From NCBI GenBank assembly GCA_937930305.1, contig CALGLE010000009.1, positions 1 to 64,000 of the forward strand: DNA of 64,000 nucleotides. Direction: 5' to 3'. Positions 45,823-54,578 of the stretch are shown here, in pieces. The translations under genes were made by a program, and so were the position numbers. This stretch comes from an uncultured Granulosicoccaceae bacterium (GTDB lineage: Bacteria; Pseudomonadota; Gammaproteobacteria; Granulosicoccales; Granulosicoccaceae). The first letter of the stretch is position 1. Each line of letters begins with the position of its first letter. The notes beneath the pieces are model-generated. The model saw nothing but the letters and a program-made list of their open reading frames with translations, made no database searches and was not told the origin of the DNA.

Positions 45823-46437
45823 ATGTTTCGCACTGACATCAATACTCTTAGTCCTGTCGATCAAGCCAATGACATTATTAAAACGGTGTTATCTGAAACT
45901 TATAACGTCATGCTTTCCACCAGTTTTGGTCATTACTCAGCGGTACTATTAAAATTAGTGACTGATGTTGCCCCGAACACACCGATTGTTTGGGTGGATA
46001 CCGGCTATAACACAGAGCAAACTTATCGCTACTGTGAGCAATTGAAACAGCAGCTCAACCTGAACTTACACATCTATCACCCGCAGCGCAGTGTGCAGCA
46101 TCGATCGGCATTGGGTGAGCAGGCCGACCCACAAGACGATACCTACGCTGAGTTTGTTGATGAGATTAAGCTAGAGCCGTTTCGACGTGCTTTGGCTCAC
46201 TTCCAACCCGATGTTTGGATTTCTGGCATTCGGCAAGAAGAGACCGAGCACCGTCGAACGCTGGGTATTGTGTCTGAAGGGCCGAATGGCATTAAGAAAG
46301 TCGCGCCTTTGTACCACTGGCAGGAGACAGACTTAATCAACTTCATGGCTAAAAACCATCTTCCCTACGCCATCAATTACCACGACATAACAAAAATAAA
46401 CGCGAAGCAGGAATGCGGACTGCATTGCCGCTTGTAG
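45823..46437 (+). CDS. cysH: Phosphoadenylyl-sulfate reductase-like protein (CysH family)
   Basis: A 204-residue PP-loop protein of the PAPS-reductase family. STSFGHYSAVLLKLVTDV is the nucleotide-binding loop, WVDTGYNTEQTYRYCEQL follows, GIRQEETEHRRTLG is the arginine-rich motif, and the C-terminal ECGLHC carries the catalytic Cys. The CC...CxxC iron-sulfur motif of APS reductases is absent, so the substrate would be PAPS. It is shorter than E. coli CysH and diverged, and no other sulfate-assimilation gene is present. The ATG at 45823 is used; the upstream in-frame TTG at 45766 adds unrelated residues. It ends at the base next to the convergent GH4 gene. Confidence 0.75.
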   Translation: MFRTDINTLSPVDQANDIIKTVLSETYNVMLSTSFGHYSAVLLKLVTDVAPNTPIVWVDTGYNTEQTYRYCEQLKQQLNLNLHIYHPQRSVQHRSALGEQADPQDDTYAEFVDEIKLEPFRRALAHFQPDVWISGIRQEETEHRRTLGIVSEGPNGIKKVAPLYHWQETDLINFMAKNHLPYAINYHDITKINAKQECGLHCRL

Positions 46438-47802
46438 TTAGGCATTCGCCGATCTTGCCCACTTTGGCAACCAAGCATCGTGTTCGTCGATCATTTGATC
46501 CACCATCGTCCAAATCTGATCAAGGTCGAGTTCTGCGGCGGTGTGCGGATCCATCATGGCGGCGTGATAAATCCGCTGCCTATTTTGCGTCATCATCGCC
46601 TCCACTACCAGCTCTTGTACGGCAATGTTGGACTTCATAATGGCCGCTAAGTGGGTGGGCAATGTGCCAATTTTGGTAGGCTGCACACCATTGCGATTCA
46701 CCATGCAGGGCACTTCAACAACACAGTGATTGGGCAAATTATCAATCAGTCCATCGTTAGCGATGTTGCCATAGATAACCGACGGCTCATCTGTCCAGAT
46801 GGAACGCATGATATCGGAAGCGTATTCATTGCTGCGGGTGATATCAAAATTTAAGTTCTCTTCCAGTGCCTGCTTTTCATCACTCCAACGCTGCAATGCA
46901 TTCAAACAGCGACGCGGGTATTCATCTAAGGGAATATCAAATTTCTCGATAAGATCTTCACGACCCGATTTAATAAACCAAGGCACATATTCGGAAAAAT
47001 GTTCCGAGCTTTCCGTAACAAAATAGCCCAATCGTTTCAGCATTTCATAACGCACTAAGTTGGCGCACTTACCCTCACCGCGACTGGCATCGCTGGGAAG
47101 TTCCCCATTGGCGTAGCCACGTTGTAAGTCGGGATAGAGATCTCGATAACCGCCTTCGGCTTGCCAGGCTTCAAATTCCAAGAAAAACGCAATGTGATTA
47201 ATGCCTGCGACTTTGTAGCGCACCTGGTTCGGATCAATGCCAAGATCAGTGGTTAAAGCGGTGAGTGTATTTTGAATGGAATGGCACAGCCCCACCACTT
47301 TTATGTGGGGGTACTTCTCTTTGATGGCCCAGACATTCATGGCCATCGGGTTTACGTATTGCAGCAAGGTGGCCTTAGGGCACACGCTCATCATGTCTTC
47401 ACACACAGACCACAGATGCGGTATGGTGCGCAGGGCTCGCATAATGCCGCCGATGCCTACTGTGTCGGCGATGGTTTGTCGCAAACCAAATTGGGCGGGT
47501 GTTTTAAAATCTGTAATCGTACACGGGTCATACCCGCCCACTTGAAAAGCGGTGATAACAAAATCAGCCCCGTCCAGCGCTTCTTTTTGATCCAGATGCG
47601 ATGACACCTGAGCCGGTACTTGTAAATCTTGTATCAAGCGTTGCGCCACCGCGATCGATTGATCCAAACGCTCTTGATTTATGTCCATCAACGCAATGTG
47701 GGCTGCGCGCAAGCTCTCCACTTGCAGCACATCCGCCACCAGCGTGCGCATGAAAGCAGTCGAACCAGCGCCGATAAATGCGATTTTAGGATGCTGTGAC
47801 AT
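46438..47802 (-). CDS. Family 4 glycosidase, alpha-galactosidase MelA-like
   Basis: A 454-residue GH4 enzyme. The N-terminal NAD-binding IAFIGAGSTAF and the metal/active-site C173-H174 (VGLCHSIQNT) with N151 in QYVNPMAMN mark the MelA (alpha-galactosidase) branch rather than phospho-glucosidases. GH4 enzymes use NAD+ and Mn2+ in an oxidation-elimination mechanism. The ATG at 47802 gives the family's usual start; an in-frame extension to 47892 does not. No sugar transporter or regulator is adjacent, so it is an isolated gene. Substrate could also be an alpha-glucuronide or other alpha-galactoside-like sugar. Confidence 0.85.
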   Translation of the reverse strand: MSQHPKIAFIGAGSTAFMRTLVADVLQVESLRAAHIALMDINQERLDQSIAVAQRLIQDLQVPAQVSSHLDQKEALDGADFVITAFQVGGYDPCTITDFKTPAQFGLRQTIADTVGIGGIMRALRTIPHLWSVCEDMMSVCPKATLLQYVNPMAMNVWAIKEKYPHIKVVGLCHSIQNTLTALTTDLGIDPNQVRYKVAGINHIAFFLEFEAWQAEGGYRDLYPDLQRGYANGELPSDASRGEGKCANLVRYEMLKRLGYFVTESSEHFSEYVPWFIKSGREDLIEKFDIPLDEYPRRCLNALQRWSDEKQALEENLNFDITRSNEYASDIMRSIWTDEPSVIYGNIANDGLIDNLPNHCVVEVPCMVNRNGVQPTKIGTLPTHLAAIMKSNIAVQELVVEAMMTQNRQRIYHAAMMDPHTAAELDLDQIWTMVDQMIDEHDAWLPKWARSANA

Positions 47803-47904
47803 GGTGACTCTTCTTAAGCGAAGGCATTGCATGAAAAGTGATGGGGGCTGTGCGGGTAATAATTTTTGTCTGCAATAGCTGCTCCATCGCAATTTACTTA
47901 AAGC

Positions 47905-49401
47905 TTAATGTCCAAACTCTTCAACAAATCGAACCGTAATCGACAGCCCTGGGTAATTGTCACCCAAGGTGATCTGCGCCTTATGCAGGTCCGCTACCGC
48001 TTTTACCAAGGTCATACCCAATCCAGTGCCCGGCGTTGTGCGACTGGCTTCAAGCCGATACATCCGTTGAAATAATTTGTCGCGCAGTTCTGCTGGCACC
48101 CCAGGGCCATTGTCAGACACTTTAAACCAGGGCTCGCCATGGTATTCATCAGCGTTTAATGTAATGGTTGTGCCCTCTGGACAGTGACGAATGGCATTCT
48201 CTATCAGGTTAACCACCACCTGCATCAGCAGTTCTCTATCACCCATCACGTATTGCACGCTGGTGGGATCAAACAACACTTCTAAGGTGTTGCCGGCTTC
48301 TTCAACCACGGGCTCATACACTTCAGAAACTGTGCCCAGTACTTCAATTAAATTGATCGGCTTAAATGCCGATTTACGCGCACCGGCCTCTATCTGGGCA
48401 ATTCGAAGAATGGCTTGAAAAGTGGAATTAATGTATTCCGCCTCGTCCATGGCTTTACCGACCTCTTCGATATCGATGCCCTGCTCGTACAGATTTTTAC
48501 TGGCGCTTTCTAATTGAATATGCAGCCGGTTAAGTGGCGTTTTCAATTCGTGCGCCATATCCGAACTCATCTGGCGCAGGCCATCCACATTTTGCTGCAA
48601 ACGATCTAAGGCATCGTTAATACGATGTGAGAATTCATCAAAATCATCCCCGCTGTTAGTGACGGGCAAGCGCTGCTCAAGCTCACCACTGGCCACACTG
48701 CGCATCACGCGTGTGATGCTATCGATTCGCCCGTGGAATCGCCATGCGGCATAAGCAGAACCTAACAACCCTAAAACCATAGAGAGAAGAAACAAAGGCA
48801 GAAAGCCACGCGAGGCATCTTCGAGCAAATTGTTAGCGTTTCTCAAACTGCGAGCGATTATGACGGTGTTGTCTCCTAGCGGTGCGACTAAGAAACGTAC
48901 TGCGCCAGATTGCCTTAGCCCTTTCACTTTATCTTGAAAAGTCCACCACCCAAACTCCATTGGATCGGTTTTAATGGTGCCTAGAATGGACACCCCTTCT
49001 GGGTTCTTAATTTCAAAACCGGTGCTGTCTGTCATCGGGGAACTGGTGTTGGCCAAGGCGACTCGCAACGCCGCATCGTTTCCCAACTCACGGTGTACCG
49101 CCAACATGCGGTCGTAATGGATGGTGAGTGAATTATCCACTCGCTCCACCACACGTTCACGCAGGAATTGGTAGGACAAGCCCCATGCAATCGAGAAACA
49201 CACAAGATAAATGGCCGAAATGGCCAAGCCCAATCGAAATGGAGAACTTCGATAAAGACCGCGGCTGAACAGCAGCTCAGAAAAACCCGGCCCAGTAGAT
49301 TCGCTCGGTGGCACGTAGCCGGAATTTTCATCCAGGATCGGCGCTGGCAACGTCGGAATAGGCGTTGTTATGGCTTCGGCTTTTGAGTTATCGGATGCCA
49401 T
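47905..49401 (-). CDS. Membrane sensor histidine kinase
   Basis: A 498-residue HAMP-type kinase. Two transmembrane helices (about 56-78 and 200-220) flank a periplasmic domain of about 120 residues. A HAMP domain follows (about 220-274), then the phosphoacceptor H284 in SDMAHELKTPLNR, then an ATPase domain with NLIENAIRHC, DNGPGVP and GTGLGMTLVKA. The first 55 residues are an unusual proline-rich cytoplasmic extension. The ATG at 49401 shares one base with the stop of the response-regulator gene (TGATG). It partners with that OmpR-type regulator; the signal is unknown. Confidence 0.93.
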   Translation of the reverse strand: MASDNSKAEAITTPIPTLPAPILDENSGYVPPSESTGPGFSELLFSRGLYRSSPFRLGLAISAIYLVCFSIAWGLSYQFLRERVVERVDNSLTIHYDRMLAVHRELGNDAALRVALANTSSPMTDSTGFEIKNPEGVSILGTIKTDPMEFGWWTFQDKVKGLRQSGAVRFLVAPLGDNTVIIARSLRNANNLLEDASRGFLPLFLLSMVLGLLGSAYAAWRFHGRIDSITRVMRSVASGELEQRLPVTNSGDDFDEFSHRINDALDRLQQNVDGLRQMSSDMAHELKTPLNRLHIQLESASKNLYEQGIDIEEVGKAMDEAEYINSTFQAILRIAQIEAGARKSAFKPINLIEVLGTVSEVYEPVVEEAGNTLEVLFDPTSVQYVMGDRELLMQVVVNLIENAIRHCPEGTTITLNADEYHGEPWFKVSDNGPGVPAELRDKLFQRMYRLEASRTTPGTGLGMTLVKAVADLHKAQITLGDNYPGLSITVRFVEEFGH

Positions 49402-50078
49402 CAACGCGGTATGTGAAGGCTGTATCCCAAATTACGAACGGTGTGCAATAGCTGGGTATCGAAAGGCTTGTCGATTTTACTGCGTAACCGTGAGATGTGA
49501 GTTTCAACCACGCTGGTTTTGGGGTCAAAATGAAAATCCCAAACTTGTTCTAACAACATCGTACGACTGACAACACGTCCTTCATTGCGCATTAACACTT
49601 CGAGTAATAAAAATTCTCTTGGTTGCAATTCAATTTCTACACCAGCGCGGCGAGCGACGCGCTGCAAAAGATCGAGTTCCAAATCACCCACTTGCAAATT
49701 AGTGACTTCAACGGTGGCGGATGGACGACGGCCCAATGCATTTACACGAGCCAGTAGCTCTGAGAAGGCGAACGGTTTTGTAAGGTAGTCATCCCCACCC
49801 GCTTCCAGACCTGCCACGCGATCATCAACACCTGATACGGCGGTTAGGAATATAACCGGTGTTTTGTTACCCGACGCCCGTAAAGCCTTAACCATGGACA
49901 AACCATCCATGCCCGGCAGCATGCGATCGACCACCAGTACGTCGTATTCGGTTTGCAGGCATTGCACCATGCCTTCTTTACCATCGTGCAGAACGTCCAC
50001 CACGTGGCCGGCCTCTGTAAAACCCTTGGCCGCGTACTTCGCAGACTCTAGATCATCTTCAACAAGCAGAATGTGCAC
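49401..50078 (-). CDS. OmpR/PhoB-family response regulator
   Basis: A 225-residue regulator: receiver domain with acidic pair VEDD, phosphorylation site D51 (VVDRMLPGMDG), T and K in TAVSG and LTKPF, then a winged-helix DNA-binding domain (LQPREFLLLEVLMRNEGRVVSRTMLLEQVWDFHFDPKTSVVETHISRLR). GTG start at 50078 with AGAGG eight bases upstream. Operon with the sensor kinase. The fibronectin protein gene is divergent, so it is a candidate target. Confidence 0.94.
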   Translation of the reverse strand: MHILLVEDDLESAKYAAKGFTEAGHVVDVLHDGKEGMVQCLQTEYDVLVVDRMLPGMDGLSMVKALRASGNKTPVIFLTAVSGVDDRVAGLEAGGDDYLTKPFAFSELLARVNALGRRPSATVEVTNLQVGDLELDLLQRVARRAGVEIELQPREFLLLEVLMRNEGRVVSRTMLLEQVWDFHFDPKTSVVETHISRLRSKIDKPFDTQLLHTVRNLGYSLHIPR

Positions 50079-50192
50079 CGCGAAGCCTCTTCTTTTCCAT
50101 GCGCCTATGCCGTCGTCAGTTTGACACTGAACGCACTCAGATGTTCAGTTTATATTCTCTGACTCGGGCAAGTTGTTTCTTGCGTCGAGCCT

Positions 50193-50221
50193 TTGACAGC
50201 CCGAAACAATCTCTTACTAAT
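50193..50221 (+). promoter_or_regulatory. Candidate sigma-70 promoter for the fibronectin-III protein gene
   Basis: A perfect -35 TTGACA (50193-50198) is followed 17 bases later by ACTAAT (50216-50221; four of six matches). A start near 50228 would give about a 70-base leader for the gene at 50301. This lies in the gap shared with the divergent response-regulator gene. Confidence 0.45.
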
Positions 50222-50300
50222 ATAAGTGCGGTAATACCATTTAAAAACCAAACAATCTGATAGCGTGTGCCGAATCACATAAATCGGTTAATCAGGCCTT

Positions 50301-51143
50301 ATGATCACAGCATTCTCGGTGTTCCAACGCTTGTCTGCGGTGCTATTGCTCAGCACCACATCCGCTGCTGTCCTTGCTCAAAGCCCAAGCGCACCGCGTG
50401 ACTTAACCGCCACGTTCACCGACTCTGGAGTGCAAATTAGCTGGTCAGCCTCCGGCGACGATGACACAGCAACTGGCTACAACCTATACCGAGATGGCCA
50501 ATACTACACCACCGTTTTTACGACACACCATACTTTGCCTGAATCACTGAGCTTAGGCCACGAATTTTATGTGGTCTCATTCGATGACCCCAACGTTGAC
50601 GAAGCACGCGCCTATTCAGTCAGGTCAGCGCTCATCGCCGTGCCCCATGCATCACCCACGCCCGCGATAACAGCCAACACCGCGAATCGTGTTAATCAGG
50701 CCCCCAGCGCACCCACCGCTCTGTCCGCACAACGCATCAGTGAAACCGCAGCGGAATTGATGTGGTCTGGCGCATCCGATGATGTGGCAGTCAAAGGCTA
50801 TAACGTTTATCGCAACGACATCTACATCGCTACGGTGTTCACTAACACTTACCAGGATGTGTCATTGCAAGCTGGCGCCAGCTACAGCTACACGGTTGTT
50901 GCATTTGATCAACCCCATAAGTTCTCCACCAAATCCCCAGCTGTCACCGTGAGTGGCAGTGTTGGTAGTACAGCAATTGTGGGAATGACGGGGCCGAATC
51001 CAGAACCTGAAAAAGAACCTGAACCTGCGACTGATGACACGGCGGCACCAGAAAAGGTGAACGGCCTAGTGACAACGGATAGTTACGGCAACACCGTAAA
51101 TTCTGGCCAGCACGCCGATGATTCGAAATACATCGCTAACTAA
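50301..51143 (+). CDS. Secreted protein with two fibronectin type III domains
   Basis: A 280-residue protein: signal peptide (1-26, VLAQS), then two fibronectin-III domains at about 30-112 and 134-219. They share SAPRDLTATF/SAPTALSAQR and GYNLYRDG/GYNVYRND repeats, each about 85 residues. The tail (about 230-280) contains an acidic Pro-Glu stretch NPEPEKEPEPATDD and no anchor or catalytic domain. Probably an extracellular or periplasmic adhesion or carbohydrate-associated protein. Divergent from a two-component regulator; overlaps the convergent GNAT gene by four bases. Confidence 0.78.
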   Translation: MITAFSVFQRLSAVLLLSTTSAAVLAQSPSAPRDLTATFTDSGVQISWSASGDDDTATGYNLYRDGQYYTTVFTTHHTLPESLSLGHEFYVVSFDDPNVDEARAYSVRSALIAVPHASPTPAITANTANRVNQAPSAPTALSAQRISETAAELMWSGASDDVAVKGYNVYRNDIYIATVFTNTYQDVSLQAGASYSYTVVAFDQPHKFSTKSPAVTVSGSVGSTAIVGMTGPNPEPEKEPEPATDDTAAPEKVNGLVTTDSYGNTVNSGQHADDSKYIAN

Positions 51144-51736
51144 GTTAACGAATACAACATGGTGGTAGATGCACCAAAGCCCAACCATGGGCGTAAGCCC
51201 TCATAGGTGTTGGTGCGTTGGGCCACAAAACCCAGTCGCTCATACAAGCGACGTGCATCCGAATTGGTATCAATCACATCCAATCGAATCGCTTCATAGT
51301 TATGATCTTTGGCGTACTGCACCAGCGCATGAAACAACTTTGTACCCACGCCTTTGCCACGATATTCTTCAGCCACCGCAATCCCATCCATCAACAATTC
51401 ATTCGGTTTGGCTTTGCGTTCAAATAAACTTAAAATAAATGCAGCTTTTTGGCCTTTAAAAAAACCCAGCTCTTTTAGTATCAGGCGGTAGGTAATGTCG
51501 CCCGTTAGCGCACCTTTTTGGGTGGCGAAACCTGCCAGACCCACCAGATACTCCCCCTGCAGTGCGCACACCGCGTGGTTTAACTGGAACCCAGTACTTA
51601 ACAAGTTTATGCGCTGTTGTTGACTCTTAATGGCCACGCCCAGCTTGGCACCGAACACCTCTTCATACAGTTCAGCGGCTCGGCGACGATCCACCCCGTC
51701 AATGCCTAGCTCAGTGTGTATTGGTTGTTCAGTCAA
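51140..51736 (-). CDS. GNAT-family N-acetyltransferase
   Basis: A 198-residue acetyltransferase. The acetyl-CoA loop is YRGKGVGTKLFHALVQYAK (Q/RxxGxG/A type), preceded by MDGIAVAEE and followed by IRLDVIDTNSDARRLYERLGFVA, the classic GNAT C-terminus. The start is uncertain: the frame begins at a TTG at 51736 and no better codon lies nearby. The acceptor is unknown. It lies 74 bases downstream of cyoE on the same strand. Confidence 0.85.
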   Translation of the reverse strand: MTEQPIHTELGIDGVDRRRAAELYEEVFGAKLGVAIKSQQQRINLLSTGFQLNHAVCALQGEYLVGLAGFATQKGALTGDITYRLILKELGFFKGQKAAFILSLFERKAKPNELLMDGIAVAEEYRGKGVGTKLFHALVQYAKDHNYEAIRLDVIDTNSDARRLYERLGFVAQRTNTYEGLRPWLGFGASTTMLYSLT

Positions 51737-51810
51737 AAAGAATCACTCACAATAGAATTGCTGGTTGTAGGGACAAAGAAGCTAACCCACATTTCATCCC
51801 AACGCGCTGG

Positions 51811-52728
51811 CTAGATGTGAACGCCAAACAACGGCAAGTAGTGGTCTACTAACATGAAACCAAATAACCACATCAAATAGTTAATGGAGAACACAAACGT
51901 TTTTATGGGTTGTCGTTCTGCGTTTTCATCAAACAACTTCCATGCGTGATAGAGAAAACGCCCCCCAAGAACCAGCGCTGCAATTAAGTAAAGCAAACCA
52001 TTCATTTGAATGAGGTACGGGAATATTGTCACAACTACCAGCAGCACCGTGTACAACATGATTTGCACACGTGTGAACGGAATGCCATGAGTGACAGGTA
52101 ACATCGGAATATCCACTTTGGCGTAATCGTCGCGGCGGTGAATGGCCAAAGCCCAAAAGTGCGGTGGCGTCCAAACAAAGACGATTAAAAACAACAGCAA
52201 AGACTCAGCTGTTACATCGCCGGTGACCGCAGCCCACCCTAACAATGGCGGCATAGCGCCAGCGGCGCCGCCAATGACAATGTTCTGTGGTGTTGCCCGT
52301 TTTAAGTACATGGTGTACACCACGGCGTAACCAATTAAAGAAAAAAACGTCAGTATCGCGGTAAGTAAATTGACATACGCGATTAACAAAAACATGCCCA
52401 AGCCACCAATAAGAAACGCAAAAATTAAACATTGCTTAGTGGTTAATGCCCCTTGCGGGATGGGCCGGTTTTCCGTGCGCTTCATAATGGCGTCGGTGCG
52501 CTGATCAATCACGTGGTTAATGGCGGCCGCAGACGAGGAAGCCAACCCAATGCCAATTAACCCAAACACAGACTCTTGCAGCGGCAACCAAGCTGGCATG
52601 GCCAAAGCCATCCCCACTAAGGCTGTGAACACCAGCAACAAAACCACCTTGGGCTTGGTGATTTCTAGGTAGTCCCGCCAATGCGCTAGAGCGTGGCTGA
52701 CTGGATTGTTGAGGCTTTGCGAGGTCAT
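51811..52728 (-). CDS. cyoE: Protoheme IX farnesyltransferase (heme O synthase)
   Basis: A 305-residue UbiA-type prenyltransferase with about nine helices. It carries NHVIDQRTDAIMKRTENRPIPQG (the NxxxD(x)xxxD substrate motif) and the second acidic stretch in AIHRRDDYAKVDIPMLPVTHG. It converts heme B to heme O. It ends the oxidase gene string, directly after the Sco-like gene (16 bases). CtaA, which turns heme O into heme A and usually lies between these two genes, is not here. Could equally be named ctaB. Confidence 0.95.
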   Translation of the reverse strand: MTSQSLNNPVSHALAHWRDYLEITKPKVVLLLVFTALVGMALAMPAWLPLQESVFGLIGIGLASSSAAAINHVIDQRTDAIMKRTENRPIPQGALTTKQCLIFAFLIGGLGMFLLIAYVNLLTAILTFFSLIGYAVVYTMYLKRATPQNIVIGGAAGAMPPLLGWAAVTGDVTAESLLLFLIVFVWTPPHFWALAIHRRDDYAKVDIPMLPVTHGIPFTRVQIMLYTVLLVVVTIFPYLIQMNGLLYLIAALVLGGRFLYHAWKLFDENAERQPIKTFVFSINYLMWLFGFMLVDHYLPLFGVHI

Positions 52729-52744
52729 AGGAGCTGGGCGCAGA

Positions 52745-53449
52745 TTACCCGATGCGAGACACCTTGAGTAGGTGTTTGAGGTCTTTAAGCATTTTACCAG
52801 GGTCTAAATCGGGGGCAAAGCGCATCATAAGGTTACCAAATGGGTCGATGACATAAATGGCATCAGGCATGTCGTTCATTTTACGTTCGGCCTCAGCGGC
52901 TCGGATTTGGCCACGTAATGCTTCTACATCGGCCGCAGCCCCAGACAGCACCCGCAGCCCCAGATGACCTGACAGCACTTTATCGCTGAGCTGATCTGGA
53001 TTTTGTAAAACCGCCACACGCTGCACACGGCTCATGCGATTGTTCAATAGCAGACGAACCTGACGCATATGATAAAAATTCTGCTCACAGACCTCGGTGC
53101 ATTCGCCTTGAGGCAGGTACACCAGTGACCAGATCTTTTTAAACCCATCAATGGTGAAATCTTCTGCCGGTTCACGCACCGCTTCTTCAGCCGATTTACC
53201 CGGGTTTTTCATGACAAACTGATGCAAAGAAAATTCTTGCAACGGTAGCGCTGGATGAATGAGCTGCCCGCGTGAGGTGTTACCCCAGGTGCCGCCTTGG
53301 CTTCGCACCACTTGCAGCCAAATAATGGCCAAAATGAGCGGAATACCAAAACACGCAATGATCATTAAAAAACGTTTGCGTGCAGCTTTGGCTTGAGCAT
53401 CATTCACCACACCACTAGGCTCAATTGTGTTGTCAGTTGAATCGCTCAT
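52745..53449 (-). CDS. Sco-like membrane-anchored thiol protein, oxidase assembly
   Basis: A 234-residue protein with one N-terminal helix (27-48) and a periplasmic thioredoxin-like domain carrying C117-x3-C121 (GECTEVCEQN), the spacing of Sco copper chaperones. The late DAIYVIDPFGNLMMRFAPD fits the family's cis-proline strand region. The third copper ligand (His) of true Sco proteins is not evident. In many gammaproteobacteria such a gene follows SURF1 in the cytochrome oxidase cluster, as here, suggesting a role in CuA assembly or thiol reduction. Confidence 0.75.
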   Translation of the reverse strand: MSDSTDNTIEPSGVVNDAQAKAARKRFLMIIACFGIPLILAIIWLQVVRSQGGTWGNTSRGQLIHPALPLQEFSLHQFVMKNPGKSAEEAVREPAEDFTIDGFKKIWSLVYLPQGECTEVCEQNFYHMRQVRLLLNNRMSRVQRVAVLQNPDQLSDKVLSGHLGLRVLSGAAADVEALRGQIRAAEAERKMNDMPDAIYVIDPFGNLMMRFAPDLDPGKMLKDLKHLLKVSRIG

Positions 53450-53460
53450 AGCATTTCACA

Positions 53461-54243
53461 TCATCCGTTTTTGGCAGCACGAAACCATCGCAGCTCGTAC
53501 CACACATACAAAAATATTAAGGTCAGCAGTAACGCAAACCACTGCACCGCGTAGCCTAAATGCCGCGATGGCCCAAAACTCTCTGTTGGTTCCCAATTGC
53601 CCAACAACTGCCAAGATTCACGCACCGGCTCATCTTTCAAGCGAGCCTGAATTAATGCCGGAACCAAATCCAACTGCAAAGCGCTGGCGAACGCAGCGTA
53701 ATCCATAAACTGTACGCGCTTTGGCCAAACACCGGAGGTTTCCACCGCAGGACCCGATGCCAAACCTTTCGATGGCCGTGTTACCACACCTTGCAGGGTG
53801 AAGCTTGCCTCAGCCCCCGGCAAACTGACCTCGGGTAACAGGGCACGGCTGGGCCCAACCGGCACCCATCCTCGATTCACCAACACCACCGTACCCGATT
53901 CGGTTTTAAATGGCGTAATGACTTCGTAACCAGCTTGCCCATCGGCAATGCGATTGTCCCAGAGCAGTTGATTCTGAGGCATCCAAACACCGGTGATGGT
54001 GACTCGGGTGTAGCGCTTCGCAGCCAGCCCCACATCAGCTAAAACCGAATCCAAGCCCACCGCAGGCGCCGCAGCCGCGAACGCCTCAGACGCTAGCAGT
54101 GCGCGTTTTTCCTCGGCGCGATTCAATTGCCATAGCCCCAATGACAGCAACAGAGCACTGATTAGTACAAAAGCGGTATGCACAACCACACTGCGCCACA
54201 AAGGGCGCGGGGAAGAGTCTTGAGAGGCGTCGTCCGCGTTCAT
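53461..54243 (-). CDS. SURF1-family oxidase assembly protein
   Basis: A 260-residue SURF1 protein: N-terminal helix (about 18-35), LGLWQLNRAEEKRAL, then VTITGVWMPQNQLLWDNR and VLVNRGWVP in the periplasmic part, and a C-terminal helix HLGYAVQWFALLLTLIFLYVWYE. SURF1 helps insert heme A into subunit I. ATG at 54243 is chosen over a TTG immediately upstream. Same strand as the Sco-like gene (11 bases) and divergent from the small DUF2909 gene. Confidence 0.9.
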   Translation of the reverse strand: MNADDASQDSSPRPLWRSVVVHTAFVLISALLLSLGLWQLNRAEEKRALLASEAFAAAAPAVGLDSVLADVGLAAKRYTRVTITGVWMPQNQLLWDNRIADGQAGYEVITPFKTESGTVVLVNRGWVPVGPSRALLPEVSLPGAEASFTLQGVVTRPSKGLASGPAVETSGVWPKRVQFMDYAAFASALQLDLVPALIQARLKDEPVRESWQLLGNWEPTESFGPSRHLGYAVQWFALLLTLIFLYVWYELRWFRAAKNG

Positions 54244-54270
54244 CAAAAGGAAGGTGATACTCTAATCGTT

Positions 54271-54507
54271 ATGCTACTAGTTAAATTAATCGTCCTGATA
54301 CTGCTGGCGTTTACCATAATAAGCCTGTTTTCAGCCATGTTTTTCATGGTCAAAGACAAAGGCCAAACCAAGCGAACCGTTAACGCACTATCGGTACGTA
54401 TTGGGCTGTCCATTGTGATCATCATAATTATTATGATTGCCGGCGCTACCGGTGTGATTGAACTGAATCAGAACCCCACCTTTGAATCGTCCGAGAAAAA
54501 TCAGTAG
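54271..54507 (+). CDS. DUF2909 twin-transmembrane protein
   Basis: A 78-residue protein with two helices (about 2-25 and 42-63) joined by DKGQTKRTVNALSVRIGLS. It matches the DUF2909 twin-transmembrane proteins that sit, on the opposite strand, next to SURF1 in gammaproteobacterial oxidase clusters. The ATG at 54271 starts the family region; further in-frame upstream codons would read into the SURF1 gene. It is probably an oxidase assembly or supernumerary subunit. Confidence 0.78.
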   Translation: MLLVKLIVLILLAFTIISLFSAMFFMVKDKGQTKRTVNALSVRIGLSIVIIIIIMIAGATGVIELNQNPTFESSEKNQ

Positions 54508-54578
54508 CCTGCAAGGAACCATAGGCAGCAACTCACCCCGGCTCCGGGCCATCTTGGTCTAGAAAAGATCAGCGGTGC

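Noticed and set aside
54530..54545. CCCGG-ct-CCGGG symmetry in the gap between DUF2909 and LOG genes
   Set aside because: Loop of two bases cannot form, and no T run or conserved motif accompanies it.
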